This document shows positions 17,090 through 25,238 of a stretch of 64,000 bases of DNA, one piece after another (positions within the stretch are counted from its first letter, which is position 1; every line of letters starts with the position of its first letter). The stretch covers positions 113,754-177,753 of the forward strand of contig NZ_KB892779.1 of NCBI RefSeq assembly GCF_000373925.1, in the 5' to 3' direction. The translations under genes were made by a program, and so were the position numbers. Under the pieces are notes generated by a model. It saw only the letters and a program-made list of their open reading frames with translations, ran no database searches and was not told the origin of the DNA. Source of the DNA: Actinopolymorpha alba DSM 45243 (GTDB lineage: Bacteria > Actinomycetota > Actinomycetes > Propionibacteriales > Actinopolymorphaceae).

Positions 17090-18967
17090 ATGCGAGCCGA
17101 GGAGTTCCTGAACGACTTCAGCCAATGGCGCGACCGGGTTGACGGCAAGCCGACCGGCGATGTGGGCGAGGCCAGGCTCCTGCTGGAGCTCATGCGGGAT
17201 TACCTGGGCATCGATGACCCGGGCGAGCTCGTGCCCGGCAACCTCGAAGAACTCCTCCTCGACCTCTATCCCCGCAAGGTGGTCACACAGAAGCAGGAGG
17301 ACGTCGCCGAGACGATCCCCACCATCCGTGCACTGCTCGCCTTTCTCGCCGACACAAAACGCCTTCCGGCGAAGAAGGTCCAGCGCCTGGAGCGCGAAGT
17401 CGGGGGCATCGAGGGCCGCTTCATAGACGCGGTGATGGATCCAGCCGGCTGGGGCCCTGGACGCTCCATCGCCCAGGGGATGATCGCCGACGGTGTGGAC
17501 CTCTCCGACGAGGCTGCGATCGAACGCTGGCGGCAGAACTACAACGCGGGCCAAGAACCGCGTCGGCCCGACATTCAGCTTGGCGCCCTTGATCCGAGGG
17601 AGGCACTCGGGCTTCCGGAGCGGATGCCCCCGATCCGGCTGCAGGCGGAGTCCGAGCTCGCGGCGGCAGCGCGCACCAGCCGGGCCCTTTCCCGAGTGCG
17701 GGAGCTGGTGCTCTGGATCGGCGACGGTCGCGACCTCGACCCCAGTAGTGGCGGGCTGACCGGACCTGACACGGTCACGGCCGCCGAAGCGCTCGGTATT
17801 CCGGTGCCCATGAAGCAGGCGGAGGCTCAAGCCGTCCTGCCCCTCATGCCTCCCGCCCCCGCGGTTCGGCGAATGCGCGACATCCCGGAGCTCTGCCGTC
17901 TCTGGGACATCGCCCTCACGCTCGACTTTCTCAATTCCACCGATCACCAGGTATGGGCCGCTGACCGGCTTGAGGACTGGCCCGACGGCGACGACGAGGA
18001 CGTCCTGGAGATCTGGGAAACCTCCCTCGGCGAGGTCATTTCCGCAGTCGCCTCAGACGCTGACCTCCAGAGCCACAGCAGGCTTGCCCTCGACGGCGTT
18101 GGCGCACCGGTCGCGATCATGCTGTTTCTCGCGGGCGGGACAGGCCTGCCCATGGGAGAGGCGAGCGAGCGGGTCCGCGACCTGGCGACGTCACACCTCG
18201 CACCCTCCGCGGCGCGCAAGGCCTGGCAGTCCTGGCTCAAAACCCATGGCGACCCCGCGCGTACTCTGCTGGCCCGGCTCGAGGAACTCGGAGCGGTCGA
18301 CTTCGACGGCGACGACGCGCGGCTCACTCCACTCGGGCTGTGGGCCGTGCGAAACCAGCTGGGCCAGTTCGGCGTGGACGTCCCCGTGTTCCCACTTGTG
18401 GAGGAGATGACCGCGGCGGACCTGGCCGCGGTAGCTGAGGTGAGCTCTCCGGAGGAACTCGCCGAGGAGATCGCGGCCTGGCTGGAACTACGCGGCCCCG
18501 AGGACGCGGTGCGCGAGTTGCTCGACGCTGCCCGGTCGGGCACTCCGGCGACCCGCGTCATTGCCACCTCGATCGCCACCGATCTCGGGGCCGTCGCCGA
18601 GCCGGACTGGCGGGAGGCCCTTACTCAGCTCGAGCTTCGGCCGTACGCCAAGATCGCACTGACCCGCCTCGGCGGCGTAGAGCCCCCACAGACACTGCCC
18701 GGTCTCGAAGTCGAGCGAGCTGATCTGGGATGGCTCGCCATCGACGTTCTCGCGGCCACCGACCCCGACAAGCCGGAGGAGATGGTCGAGCGGCTTCGAC
18801 GGGCGATACCTCCGGGCCAGGAGCAGGACGTCTTCGAGGCCATGTGGCGCCTGCCGCATCCGTCCGCGTACGACGTTCTGTCGATGATCGGCGCGCACCA
18901 CTCCGACAAGAAGATCGCCAAAGCCGCGCGCAGGGCGGCGTTCAAGGCCGCGTCCCGAAACTCCTAG
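17090..18967 (+). CDS. Protein of unknown function, 625 residues, helical
   Basis: I do not recognise a named domain. The protein is soluble, acidic and rich in Leu, Ala and Glu, with no signal peptide or membrane segment. The C-terminal 150 residues look like helical repeats: short units such as RVIATSIATDLGAVAEPDW and YDVLSMIGAHHSDKKIAKAA, ending in a basic Lys/Ala/Arg-rich tail. Similar large hypothetical proteins, often ending in a Asp-Lys...AKAARKAAFK-like tail, occur in other actinomycetes. ATG 17090 is chosen over TTG 17081 because a TAGCTT box lies eight bases before it. It begins 24 bases after the glycosyltransferase gene but probably has its own promoter. Confidence 0.75.
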   Translation: MRAEEFLNDFSQWRDRVDGKPTGDVGEARLLLELMRDYLGIDDPGELVPGNLEELLLDLYPRKVVTQKQEDVAETIPTIRALLAFLADTKRLPAKKVQRLEREVGGIEGRFIDAVMDPAGWGPGRSIAQGMIADGVDLSDEAAIERWRQNYNAGQEPRRPDIQLGALDPREALGLPERMPPIRLQAESELAAAARTSRALSRVRELVLWIGDGRDLDPSSGGLTGPDTVTAAEALGIPVPMKQAEAQAVLPLMPPAPAVRRMRDIPELCRLWDIALTLDFLNSTDHQVWAADRLEDWPDGDDEDVLEIWETSLGEVISAVASDADLQSHSRLALDGVGAPVAIMLFLAGGTGLPMGEASERVRDLATSHLAPSAARKAWQSWLKTHGDPARTLLARLEELGAVDFDGDDARLTPLGLWAVRNQLGQFGVDVPVFPLVEEMTAADLAAVAEVSSPEELAEEIAAWLELRGPEDAVRELLDAARSGTPATRVIATSIATDLGAVAEPDWREALTQLELRPYAKIALTRLGGVEPPQTLPGLEVERADLGWLAIDVLAATDPDKPEEMVERLRRAIPPGQEQDVFEAMWRLPHPSAYDVLSMIGAHHSDKKIAKAARRAAFKAASRNS

Positions 18968-19031
18968 CCGGCGGGCTCACGTAGGGGCGGACTCACGTAG
19001 GGAACTCCGTAGATGGGCCTTGTCTTGACGC

Positions 19032-19077
19032 TTGACCTTTGACCAGATTTCAAATCTGGTCATATGCTGGCCAGCAT
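19032..19077 (+). promoter_or_regulatory. Promoter and operator palindromes of the TetR gene
   Basis: A 23-base perfect palindrome (11-base arms TGACCAGATTT around one C) occupies 19040-19062. It lies between a TTGACC -35 box (19039-19044) and a TATGCT -10 box (19063-19068; 18-base spacer). A second perfect palindrome, ATGCTGGCCAGCAT, covers 19064-19077. A dimeric TetR repressor bound here would block the polymerase, so self-regulation is likely. Transcription should start at or next to the ATG at 19076. Confidence 0.7.
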
Positions 19078-19798
19078 GTCGCCCCGCACCACCCAGACCA
19101 GCGATCCCGCCCGCCGCTCAGCACGAGCCGAACGCATCCTCGACGCCGCTGCGGATCTCCTGCAGCGGTGGGGTTATCGCCGGGTAACCGTCGACGACAT
19201 CGCCGAAGAGGCCGGCATCGGCAAGGGCACCATCTACCTGCACTGGAAGACCCGCGAGGCGCTCTTTCTCGCCGTCCTGCAACGCGAGGTCATCGCCTCG
19301 ATCGACCAGCTCGTCGATGCCATCCGGGAAGACCCGCAGACCGCATTGCTGCACCGGCTGACCCGCACGCAGTTCCTGGGCGTCATGAACCGCCCCTTGC
19401 TGTGCGCCCTCTACACCGGTGACCCGCAGGTCCTCGGCAAGCTCGGCAAGGCGCTCCACGACGCGCAGGACCCCCGCCATCACGCGGCGTTCGACGACTA
19501 CCTACGCCTGCTCGTCGACCACGGCCTGCTGCGCTCTGACCTCAGTGTCGACGAACTCTCACACGCCTTCCACGCGGTGCTCCACGGCTTCCTGCTGACA
19601 GACGCCTTCTACGGAAACCAGAAGCGGTTCGACCTCGAACGCCGAGCGGACCTGCTGGCAACCACGGTGCGCCGAGCCTTCGAACCCGAGAAATCCCCAG
19701 CTGCCAAGGCGATCAGCGCCGTGGCTCCCCGGGCGATCGAGCTGTTCAGTGAGTCCGCTGACGCCGATCGGGCCCTGCTCCGCCGTGCTTACGAATGA
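19076..19798 (+). CDS. TetR/AcrR-family transcriptional regulator
   Basis: This protein of about 240 residues has an N-terminal TetR helix-turn-helix: ILDAAADLLQRWGYRRVTVDDIAEEAGIGKGTIYLHWKTREALFLAVL (split across about residues 21-68) is a textbook match. The C-terminal ligand-binding domain is of unknown specificity. A perfect palindrome overlaps its promoter, so it probably represses itself and the gene 13 bases downstream, the F420-type oxidoreductase now split by an insertion element. ATG 19076 fits the leaderless promoter; an ATG at 19064 lies inside the -10 region. The substrate of the oxidoreductase is probably the inducer, which is inference. Confidence 0.9.
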   Translation: MSPRTTQTSDPARRSARAERILDAAADLLQRWGYRRVTVDDIAEEAGIGKGTIYLHWKTREALFLAVLQREVIASIDQLVDAIREDPQTALLHRLTRTQFLGVMNRPLLCALYTGDPQVLGKLGKALHDAQDPRHHAAFDDYLRLLVDHGLLRSDLSVDELSHAFHAVLHGFLLTDAFYGNQKRFDLERRADLLATTVRRAFEPEKSPAAKAISAVAPRAIELFSESADADRALLRRAYE

Positions 19799-19811
19799 AA
19801 GACAGGACCAG

Positions 19812-19834
19812 ATGCGGATCGGAATCTTCTTGAC
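19812..19834 (+). pseudogene. 5-prime fragment of an F420-dependent LLM-class oxidoreductase
   Basis: ATG at 19812 opens the reading MRIGIFLT, the usual N-terminus of LLM-class flavin/F420 oxidoreductases, 13 bases after the TetR stop. It runs into the left end of the insertion element and meets a stop at 19848. Joining 19834 to 21601 restores one reading frame of 309 codons with the 3-prime fragment. Confidence 0.75.
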
Positions 19835-19846
19835 GTCCTCCAGGCC

Positions 19847-21100
19847 CTAAAGGACCTGGATTCCTACTACCCGCATCTGCGGGTCTTGGTGGGTTCCTGC
19901 TTCAACGCGCTGTGCCGGGACTGGCATCCTGGTCTTACCTGCGCTCGGCGGGGCGTTTTGCGTCTCCGCCCGTCCGGCGGCGACGATCCGACGTCCTTCG
20001 AACAGGACGTTCTTTGCTGCGTTGTGGTCGCGGTCGTGCATGGTGCCGCAGTTCTCGCACGTCCACGCGCGGACGTGGAGGGGCTTGGGCCCGTCCCGGA
20101 AGCCGCAGGCAGAGCAGACTTGCGACGACGGGAAGGCCCGGTCCACCTTGGCGAAGGTCCGGCCGTGCTTGACAGCCTTGTACTCCAGCATGGCCACGAA
20201 CCGCGCCCATCCGGCGTCGTGCACGGACTTGGCGAGCCGGGTACGGCCAAGGCCCCTGGCGGAAAGCGTCTCCACGAACACCGCTTGGTTGTCGCGGATG
20301 ATCTGGGTGGAGAGCTTGTGCTGCCAGTCTCGGCGCCGGTCCGCCACACGGGCATGCTGGCGTGCGACCTTCTTCCGGGCCTTGTCACGGTTGTTGCTGC
20401 CCTTGGCCTTGCGACTAAGGGCCTTCTGCATGCGCTTGAGCTTCTTCTCGGCTCGGCGCAGGAACTTCGGCGAATCGACCTTGCGGCCGTCGGCGAGGAC
20501 GGCGAAGTGGTTCAGGCCAAGGTCCATCCCGGTGTCCGTGTCCAGTTCGGGCAGGATGTCCGGATCGGCGTCCACGACGAACGAGCACCAGTACCGCCCG
20601 GAAGCGTCCATAGTGACCGTGACCGATGTCGGGGCCGAGGGGAGCGTACGGGACCACCTCACCCGCAGATCGCCAACCTTCGCCACGTACAGGCGACCGT
20701 TCGGCCGGAGGCTGAACCCATTCGCCGTGAGTCGGATCGACTGCTTGCGGTCCTTGCGGGACTTCAAACGGGGCAGCGCAACCTTTGGCCCCTTGCGCTT
20801 GCCGGTGAGGGAGGAGAAGAAGTTCCGGTACGCGGCGTGCAGGTCGCGGAGCGACTGGACCAACACCACCGAGGACACGTCCGCCAGCCACGCTCGCTCC
20901 GGGGTTTGCTTGGCGGCGGTGATGACCTGCTTTTGAAGGTCGGTGTCCTTGAGGTACGCCAGCCCGGCGGCGTGGGCTTCCTGACGGGCCCGAAGCCCGT
21001 CGTTGAAGACCACGCGGGCGCACCCGAACGCCTGGGCCAGCGCACGGCGCTGCGGGGCATTCGGGTAGACCCGGTAGTTGTATCGGAGCTGCACGAGCAT
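19847..21100 (-). CDS. tnpB: RNA-guided endonuclease TnpB
   Basis: This protein of about 417 residues is an IS605-type TnpB, an ancestor-like relative of Cas12. An N-terminal helix-turn-helix region (RYNYRVYPNAPQRRALAQAF) is followed by the split RuvC domain: Asp193 in MDLGLNHFAV, Glu277 in VFVETLSARGL and Asp358 in DRDHNAAKN. The zinc finger is CSAC (329-332) and CENC (348-351). All catalytic residues are present, so it may be active. TnpB uses an omega RNA from the element end to cut DNA at empty target sites. Its stop lies about 13 bases inside the element end. The ATG at 21100 is the first residue typical of the family; the open frame continues to 21442 across tnpA. Confidence 0.92.
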   Translation of the reverse strand: MLVQLRYNYRVYPNAPQRRALAQAFGCARVVFNDGLRARQEAHAAGLAYLKDTDLQKQVITAAKQTPERAWLADVSSVVLVQSLRDLHAAYRNFFSSLTGKRKGPKVALPRLKSRKDRKQSIRLTANGFSLRPNGRLYVAKVGDLRVRWSRTLPSAPTSVTVTMDASGRYWCSFVVDADPDILPELDTDTGMDLGLNHFAVLADGRKVDSPKFLRRAEKKLKRMQKALSRKAKGSNNRDKARKKVARQHARVADRRRDWQHKLSTQIIRDNQAVFVETLSARGLGRTRLAKSVHDAGWARFVAMLEYKAVKHGRTFAKVDRAFPSSQVCSACGFRDGPKPLHVRAWTCENCGTMHDRDHNAAKNVLFEGRRIVAAGRAETQNAPPSAGKTRMPVPAQRVEAGTHQDPQMRVVGIQVL

Positions 21101-21118
21101 GATCGTATCATTTGGTCT

Positions 21119-21535
21119 ATGGCTGTAGAGACTGAGTATCGGCGTGGCAGACATGTGGTTTCGGCGATGCACGTTCATTTGGTCTTCGTGACGAAGTACC
21201 GGCGCGGCGTCCTGGACGACCAGATGCTGACGCGTTGCGAAGAGACCATGCGCAAGGTCTGCGAGGACTTCGAAGCAGAGCTGAGGGAGTTCAACGGCGA
21301 GTCCGACCACGTGCACCTGCTGGTGTGCTACCCGCCCAAGGTGGCCGTGTCGAACCTGGTGAACAGCCTCAAGGGCGTGTCCTCCCGATACCTGCGGAAG
21401 GAGTTCACCGGCCGCCTGAACCGGGCAACCATGCACGGACACTTCTGGTCGCCCTCATACTTCGCCGCATCGTGCGGCGGAGCACCCTTGGCGATCATCC
21501 GCCAGTACATCGAGCAGCAACAACGCCCCCTCTAA
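21119..21535 (+). CDS. tnpA: IS200/IS605-family transposase TnpA (Y1 HUH)
   Basis: This 138-residue protein is a complete single-strand DNA transposase. The HUH metal motif is His64 and His66 (DHVHLLV), and the catalytic tyrosine is Tyr130 in IIRQYIEQQ. Family blocks YPPKVAVSNLVNSLKG and FWSPSYFAASCGG are intact. The enzyme excises and inserts the top strand at subterminal hairpins without target duplication. It is divergent from tnpB over 18 bases. It is close to the transposase of the second element in the window (45284-45712), so both elements could be mobilised by either protein. Confidence 0.95.
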   Translation: MAVETEYRRGRHVVSAMHVHLVFVTKYRRGVLDDQMLTRCEETMRKVCEDFEAELREFNGESDHVHLLVCYPPKVAVSNLVNSLKGVSSRYLRKEFTGRLNRATMHGHFWSPSYFAASCGGAPLAIIRQYIEQQQRPL

Positions 21536-21600
21536 CCCTCGGGTCAGAGCAGTCCAGAGATGCGCTAACCCCGCCCTGAAGGACCGGGCTTGCGCGCAAG

Positions 21601-22504
21601 ATCACCGGTCAATGAACTAGACGTGTCCGTCGATGCGATCGTCGAGGCCGCCCGCGCCGCCGGCAAGGCCGGATTCGACGCGGCCTGGCTGGGCCAGCGC
21701 ACCAGCTGGGACGCCCTCACGAGCCTGGCGGCCGTCGGCCGGGAGGTTCCCGACATCGAACTCGGGACCTCGGTCGTACCCACGTACCCCCGCCATCCGC
21801 TCATGCTCGCCAGCCAGGCGCTCACTGTCCAGGCAAGCTCGGGTAACCGGCTGAACCTTGGCCTGGGAGTCAGCCATCGATACATCATCGAGGATCAGTT
21901 CGGCTACTCCTTCGACCGGCCGGCTCGGCACCTGCGCGAGTACCTCTCCGCGCTGGCACCGCTGCTGCGCGGCGAGCGCGTGTCCTATCAAGGCGAGACG
22001 CTCAAGGCCGTCGGAGCGATCGACGCGCCGGGCGCCACGCCGCCGTCGCTCCTGATCGGCACGCTCGGCCCGGCCATGCTCCGGATCGCCGGTGAACTCG
22101 CTGACGGCACGATCTCGATCTGGGCGGGACCAGCTACCCTCGCCGACTACATCGTCCCCACGATCACCCGCGCCGCCGCCGAAGCCGGCCGACCGGACCC
22201 GCGGGTGGTTGCCCAGTCGTTCGTGTGCGTGACCTCCGACGAAGCGGGTCGCCGGGCTGAGGTCGGCGAGCAGTTCGGTGCGGCCGTGGACGTACCCGCG
22301 TACCGCGCCATCTTCGACCGTGAGGGCGCGGCCGGCCCGCAGGACACCGTCATCGCCGGCGACGAGACTTCCGTCGTACGCCAGATCCGGCGACTCGCCG
22401 ATGCCGGCGCGACCGAACTGCTGGCGATCCCGATCGGTCCGGCCATCGAACAGGCGCGAACGACCGAACTCCTGGCCAGTCTCGCCGTCGGAAGGAGAAC
22501 GTGA
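21601..22504 (+). pseudogene. 3-prime part of a split F420-dependent LLM-class oxidoreductase (TIGR03564-like)
   Basis: This fragment gives about 300 residues of a luciferase-like F420-dependent oxidoreductase. LELGTSVVPTYPRHPL-type and FGYSFDRPARHLREYLSALAPLL stretches and ADGTISIWAGP are hallmarks of the group. The N-terminal strand MRIGIFLT, which starts the (beta/alpha)8 barrel, lies on the far side of the insertion element at 19812. Without the element the gene would encode about 308 residues starting MRIGIFLTSPVNEL. A TTG at 21590 could give a truncated product without the first strand, probably inactive. The gene formed a unit with the TetR regulator. Excision of the element would restore it exactly. 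Confidence 0.8.
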
Positions 22505-22547
22505 CCCGGATCGGCATCATGATCGACGAACGATCATTGGCGATCGA

Positions 22548-22612
22548 CCCCGGAATGATCACGTATACGTGGTCATTCCGGGGCAGAGCCGGGACCTTTG
22601 ATCAACTTCGCC
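22548..22612. repeat. Composite palindromic repeat, copy B, with a 36-base palindrome
   Basis: Bases 22548-22583 pair in 17 of 18 positions with no loop (CCCCGGAATGATCACG at the left, core CACGTATACGTG). GATCAACTTCGCC follows at 22600-22612. Read on the minus strand it repeats the order seen at 8427-8538 (GGCGAAGTTGATC, spacer, AATGACCACGTATACGTG). It sits between convergent genes and probably ends both transcripts, including the long nuo transcript. Confidence 0.85.
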
Positions 22613-22632
22613 GAGGCACGGCCACATACCTT

Positions 22633-23628
22633 TCAGCCGGTACGCGAGACCACCAGGTCGCACAGGCCGGCCAGCGCATGCCGGGCAGGGATGTCCGGCA
22701 AGCCGGCCAAGGTGGCGCGCGCGTCGTCGGCCCACTGCTGGACGATCGTCCGGGCCTCGGCCATTGCCGGATGGGCTCGCAGCAGGGCCAGCGCCTCGGC
22801 GTGCCGGCCGTCCTCGCCGAGCGGCGCCGAGAGCAGCTCGCGGAGCCGCCCGTCAACCGCCTCCTGCGAGCGTTGGGCCAGCAGCACCGGCAGCGTTGGG
22901 ATGCCCTCCCGCAGGTCGGTGCCCGGCGTCTTGCCTGACTGGTCGGAGTCGCTGGCGATGTCGAGGATGTCGTCGGAGAGCTGGAACGCGACGCCGACCT
23001 TCTCCCCGAACTCCGTCACCACCCGCTCGATCTCAGCCGGCGCCCCCGCGAGCTTCGCGCCGAGCCGGGCCGAGGTGGCGATCAGCGAACCCGTCTTGTC
23101 TGCCAACACCCTGAGGTAGTGCTCCAGCGGGTCCTGCCCGTCGGAGGGCCCGAGGGTCTCGCGGATCTGCCCCTCGACCAACCGCGCGAACATCTGCGCC
23201 TGGATTCGGACCGCCTCCAGGCCGAGGTCGACCATCCGGTCGGACGCCTTCGCGAAGAGGTAGTCACCGGTGAGGATGGCGACGGTGTTGTTCCACCGGA
23301 CGTTCGCGCTCGGCGCGCCCCGCCGCAGCGTCGCCTCGTCCATCACGTCGTCATGGTGGAGCGTGGCGAGGTGAGTGAGCTCGAGGACCACCGCCACCGG
23401 AACGACGCCGGGCGCCATCGGGTCACCGAACTCCGCGGCCAGCGCCACGAGCAGCGGCCGGAACCTCTTACCTCCGGCATTGATCAGGTGTAGAGCGGTC
23501 TCGGTGACGAAGCCGAAGTCGCTCGCGACCACCGCCGCCAACCGCTGATCGACCTCGTCCAGGCGCGCACGTACCCGCTCGTCCAGACCATCATCGACCG
23601 ACGGCAGGGCGAGACCGGCCATGCTCAT
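22633..23628 (-). CDS. Polyprenyl diphosphate synthase (menaquinone side chain)
   Basis: This protein of about 331 residues is a trans-isoprenyl diphosphate synthase. The first Asp-rich motif is DDVMDEATLRRG (near residues 93-104) and the second is LSDDILDIASD; GGKRFRP binds the allylic substrate. It extends farnesyl or geranylgeranyl diphosphate to a long chain, most likely the menaquinone tail, given that it follows nuoN directly on the same strand (47-base gap). In Actinomycetota this gene commonly sits at the nuo end. ATG 23628 is chosen because GGAGGT lies six bases before it; a GTG at 23634 would touch the site. Chain length cannot be told from sequence alone. Confidence 0.9.
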   Translation of the reverse strand: MSMAGLALPSVDDGLDERVRARLDEVDQRLAAVVASDFGFVTETALHLINAGGKRFRPLLVALAAEFGDPMAPGVVPVAVVLELTHLATLHHDDVMDEATLRRGAPSANVRWNNTVAILTGDYLFAKASDRMVDLGLEAVRIQAQMFARLVEGQIRETLGPSDGQDPLEHYLRVLADKTGSLIATSARLGAKLAGAPAEIERVVTEFGEKVGVAFQLSDDILDIASDSDQSGKTPGTDLREGIPTLPVLLAQRSQEAVDGRLRELLSAPLGEDGRHAEALALLRAHPAMAEARTIVQQWADDARATLAGLPDIPARHALAGLCDLVVSRTG

Positions 23629-23675
23629 CGCCACACCTCCCGTTCACGCGGGCCGACCGCGACGACGAGGTCGCG

Positions 23676-25238
23676 TCAGCCCACCAGTTGCGCGGCCCGC
23701 GCCGCGAGCTGCAGGAGCGGCTCCGGCATCAGGCCAAGCACAACCGTAGCCGCGACCCCAACCGCGACCGCGACCGAGGTGAACACACTGGGCACCGCCA
23801 CCGTGGGTCCTTCGGCCGCCGGCTCGGAGAAGAACATCAAGACGATGACCCGGACGTAGAAGAACGCCGCCACCACCGAGGCCACGACACCGATCACGAC
23901 CAGCGGCCACGCGCCACCCTGCCAGGCAGCGCTGAAGACCGCCCACTTACCCATGAACCCACTGGTCAACGGGATTCCGGCGAAGGCGAGCAGGAACAAC
24001 GCCATCACCGAGGCGACGATCGGGGACCGCTTCCCGAGACCGACCCAGCGGGACAGGTGGGTCGCCTCACCGCTCGCGTCACGGACCAGCGTGACGACGG
24101 CGAACGCGCCGATCGTCGCGAAGCCGTACGCCGCGAGGTAGAAGAGGATGGCCGAGGTGTTGGCGCTGATGTGGTCACGCACACCCACGAATCCGATGAG
24201 CAGGAAGCCCGCGTGCGCGATCGAGGAGTACGCCAGCATCCGCTTGATGTCGGACTGTGTGAGCGCGAGCACCGAGCCGACGCCGAGGGTGAGGATGGCG
24301 ACCACCCAGATCATCGGCTGCCAGTCCCACCGCGCCGCACCGAGCGCGACGTAGAAGAGTCGCAGGAGAGCACCGAACGCCGCGATCTTGGTGCAGGCCG
24401 CCATGAACGCCGTGATCGCCGTCGGTGCGCCCTGGTAGACGTCGGGCGTCCACATGTGGAACGGCGCGGCACCGATCTTGAAGAGCAGACCCACCGCGAC
24501 CAGCGCCGTACCCGCCAGCAGCAGCCCGTCCACACCGGTCTTGGCGCCGATCGCGGCCGCGATCCCGCTGAAGCTGATCGTGCCGGCGAAGCCGTAGAGC
24601 ATCGCCATGCCGTACAAAAAGAACGCCGACGCGAACGCACCGAGCAGGAAGTACTTCATGGCCGCTTCCTGCGAGAGCAGCCGGCGACGCCGGGCCAACC
24701 CACACAGCAGGTAGAGCGGCAGCGAGAGCACCTCGAGTGCCACGAACATCGTCAACAGGTCGTTGGCAGCCGGGAAGAGCAGCATGCCGCCGACCGCGAA
24801 CAGGAACAGCGGGAAGACCTCCGTCTGCTCCAGGCGCCGAGCCTGGGCCTCCCGCTCCGCCTCGGTGCCGGGCAGTGCCGCCGCCTGCGCCGCGAACGCC
24901 GTCACACCGCCGTCGACCGCCCGCTCGGCGAGCAGGAGTACGGAGATGATCGACATGACGAGGATGGTGCCCCACAGGAACAACGTGAACCCGTCGATGG
25001 CGATGGCACCCTCGGCCGCCAGCAGCTTGCTGCCGGCGAGCCCGACGGTGACCACCAGAGCCGCCGCCAGCGAACCCAGCGAGAGGACCACCTGGGTTGG
25101 GTACCGGAACCTACGCGGCAGGAACGCCTCGGCGATGACGCTCACGATCGCGACGCCGAAGACGATGAGCAGCGGCGCGACCTTGGCGTACTCGATCGTC
25201 GGGCTCTTGAACTCCTGGGCAAGGAGGATCGAGGTCAC
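23676..25238 (-). CDS. nuoN: NADH-quinone oxidoreductase subunit N
   Basis: This 520-residue antiporter-like membrane subunit of complex I has about 14 helices. Conserved proton-channel residues lie in the helix LLTMFVALEVLSLPLYLLCG (Glu) and in GAAPFHMWTPDVYQGAPTAITAFMAACTKIAAF (Lys and His), which is the NuoN/Mrp antiporter signature. It is the last of the 14 nuo genes; its GTG start overlaps nuoM by four bases. A variable loop near residues 115-135 is rich in Ala and Glu. It pumps protons together with NuoL and NuoM. Confidence 0.97.
   Translation of the reverse strand: MTSILLAQEFKSPTIEYAKVAPLLIVFGVAIVSVIAEAFLPRRFRYPTQVVLSLGSLAAALVVTVGLAGSKLLAAEGAIAIDGFTLFLWGTILVMSIISVLLLAERAVDGGVTAFAAQAAALPGTEAEREAQARRLEQTEVFPLFLFAVGGMLLFPAANDLLTMFVALEVLSLPLYLLCGLARRRRLLSQEAAMKYFLLGAFASAFFLYGMAMLYGFAGTISFSGIAAAIGAKTGVDGLLLAGTALVAVGLLFKIGAAPFHMWTPDVYQGAPTAITAFMAACTKIAAFGALLRLFYVALGAARWDWQPMIWVVAILTLGVGSVLALTQSDIKRMLAYSSIAHAGFLLIGFVGVRDHISANTSAILFYLAAYGFATIGAFAVVTLVRDASGEATHLSRWVGLGKRSPIVASVMALFLLAFAGIPLTSGFMGKWAVFSAAWQGGAWPLVVIGVVASVVAAFFYVRVIVLMFFSEPAAEGPTVAVPSVFTSVAVAVGVAATVVLGLMPEPLLQLAARAAQLVG

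Larger units (their letters stand above)
19835..21600. mobile_element. IS200/IS605-family element with divergent tnpB and tnpA (copy 1)
   Basis: The 1766-base element carries tnpB (minus) and tnpA (plus) with 18 bases between their starts. Both ends have subterminal hairpins: 19840-19859 on the tnpB side and about 21574-21592 on the tnpA side. The tnpA-side end matches that of the second element at 44017-45804 in sequence and layout (GGGTCAGAGCAGTC, hairpin, then the terminus). The ends are placed where the interrupted oxidoreductase frame is restored and where similarity to copy 2 stops. There is no target duplication, as usual for this family. The exact ends could be off by a few bases. Confidence 0.85.

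Noticed and set aside
19830..19834. TTGAC next to the tnpB-side end as the insertion target
   Set aside because: It is attractive because TTGAC also occurs at 44006, but its distance from the hairpin differs between copies. The tnpA-side flanks (GTGAT, TGGAT) agree better with the known layout of the family.
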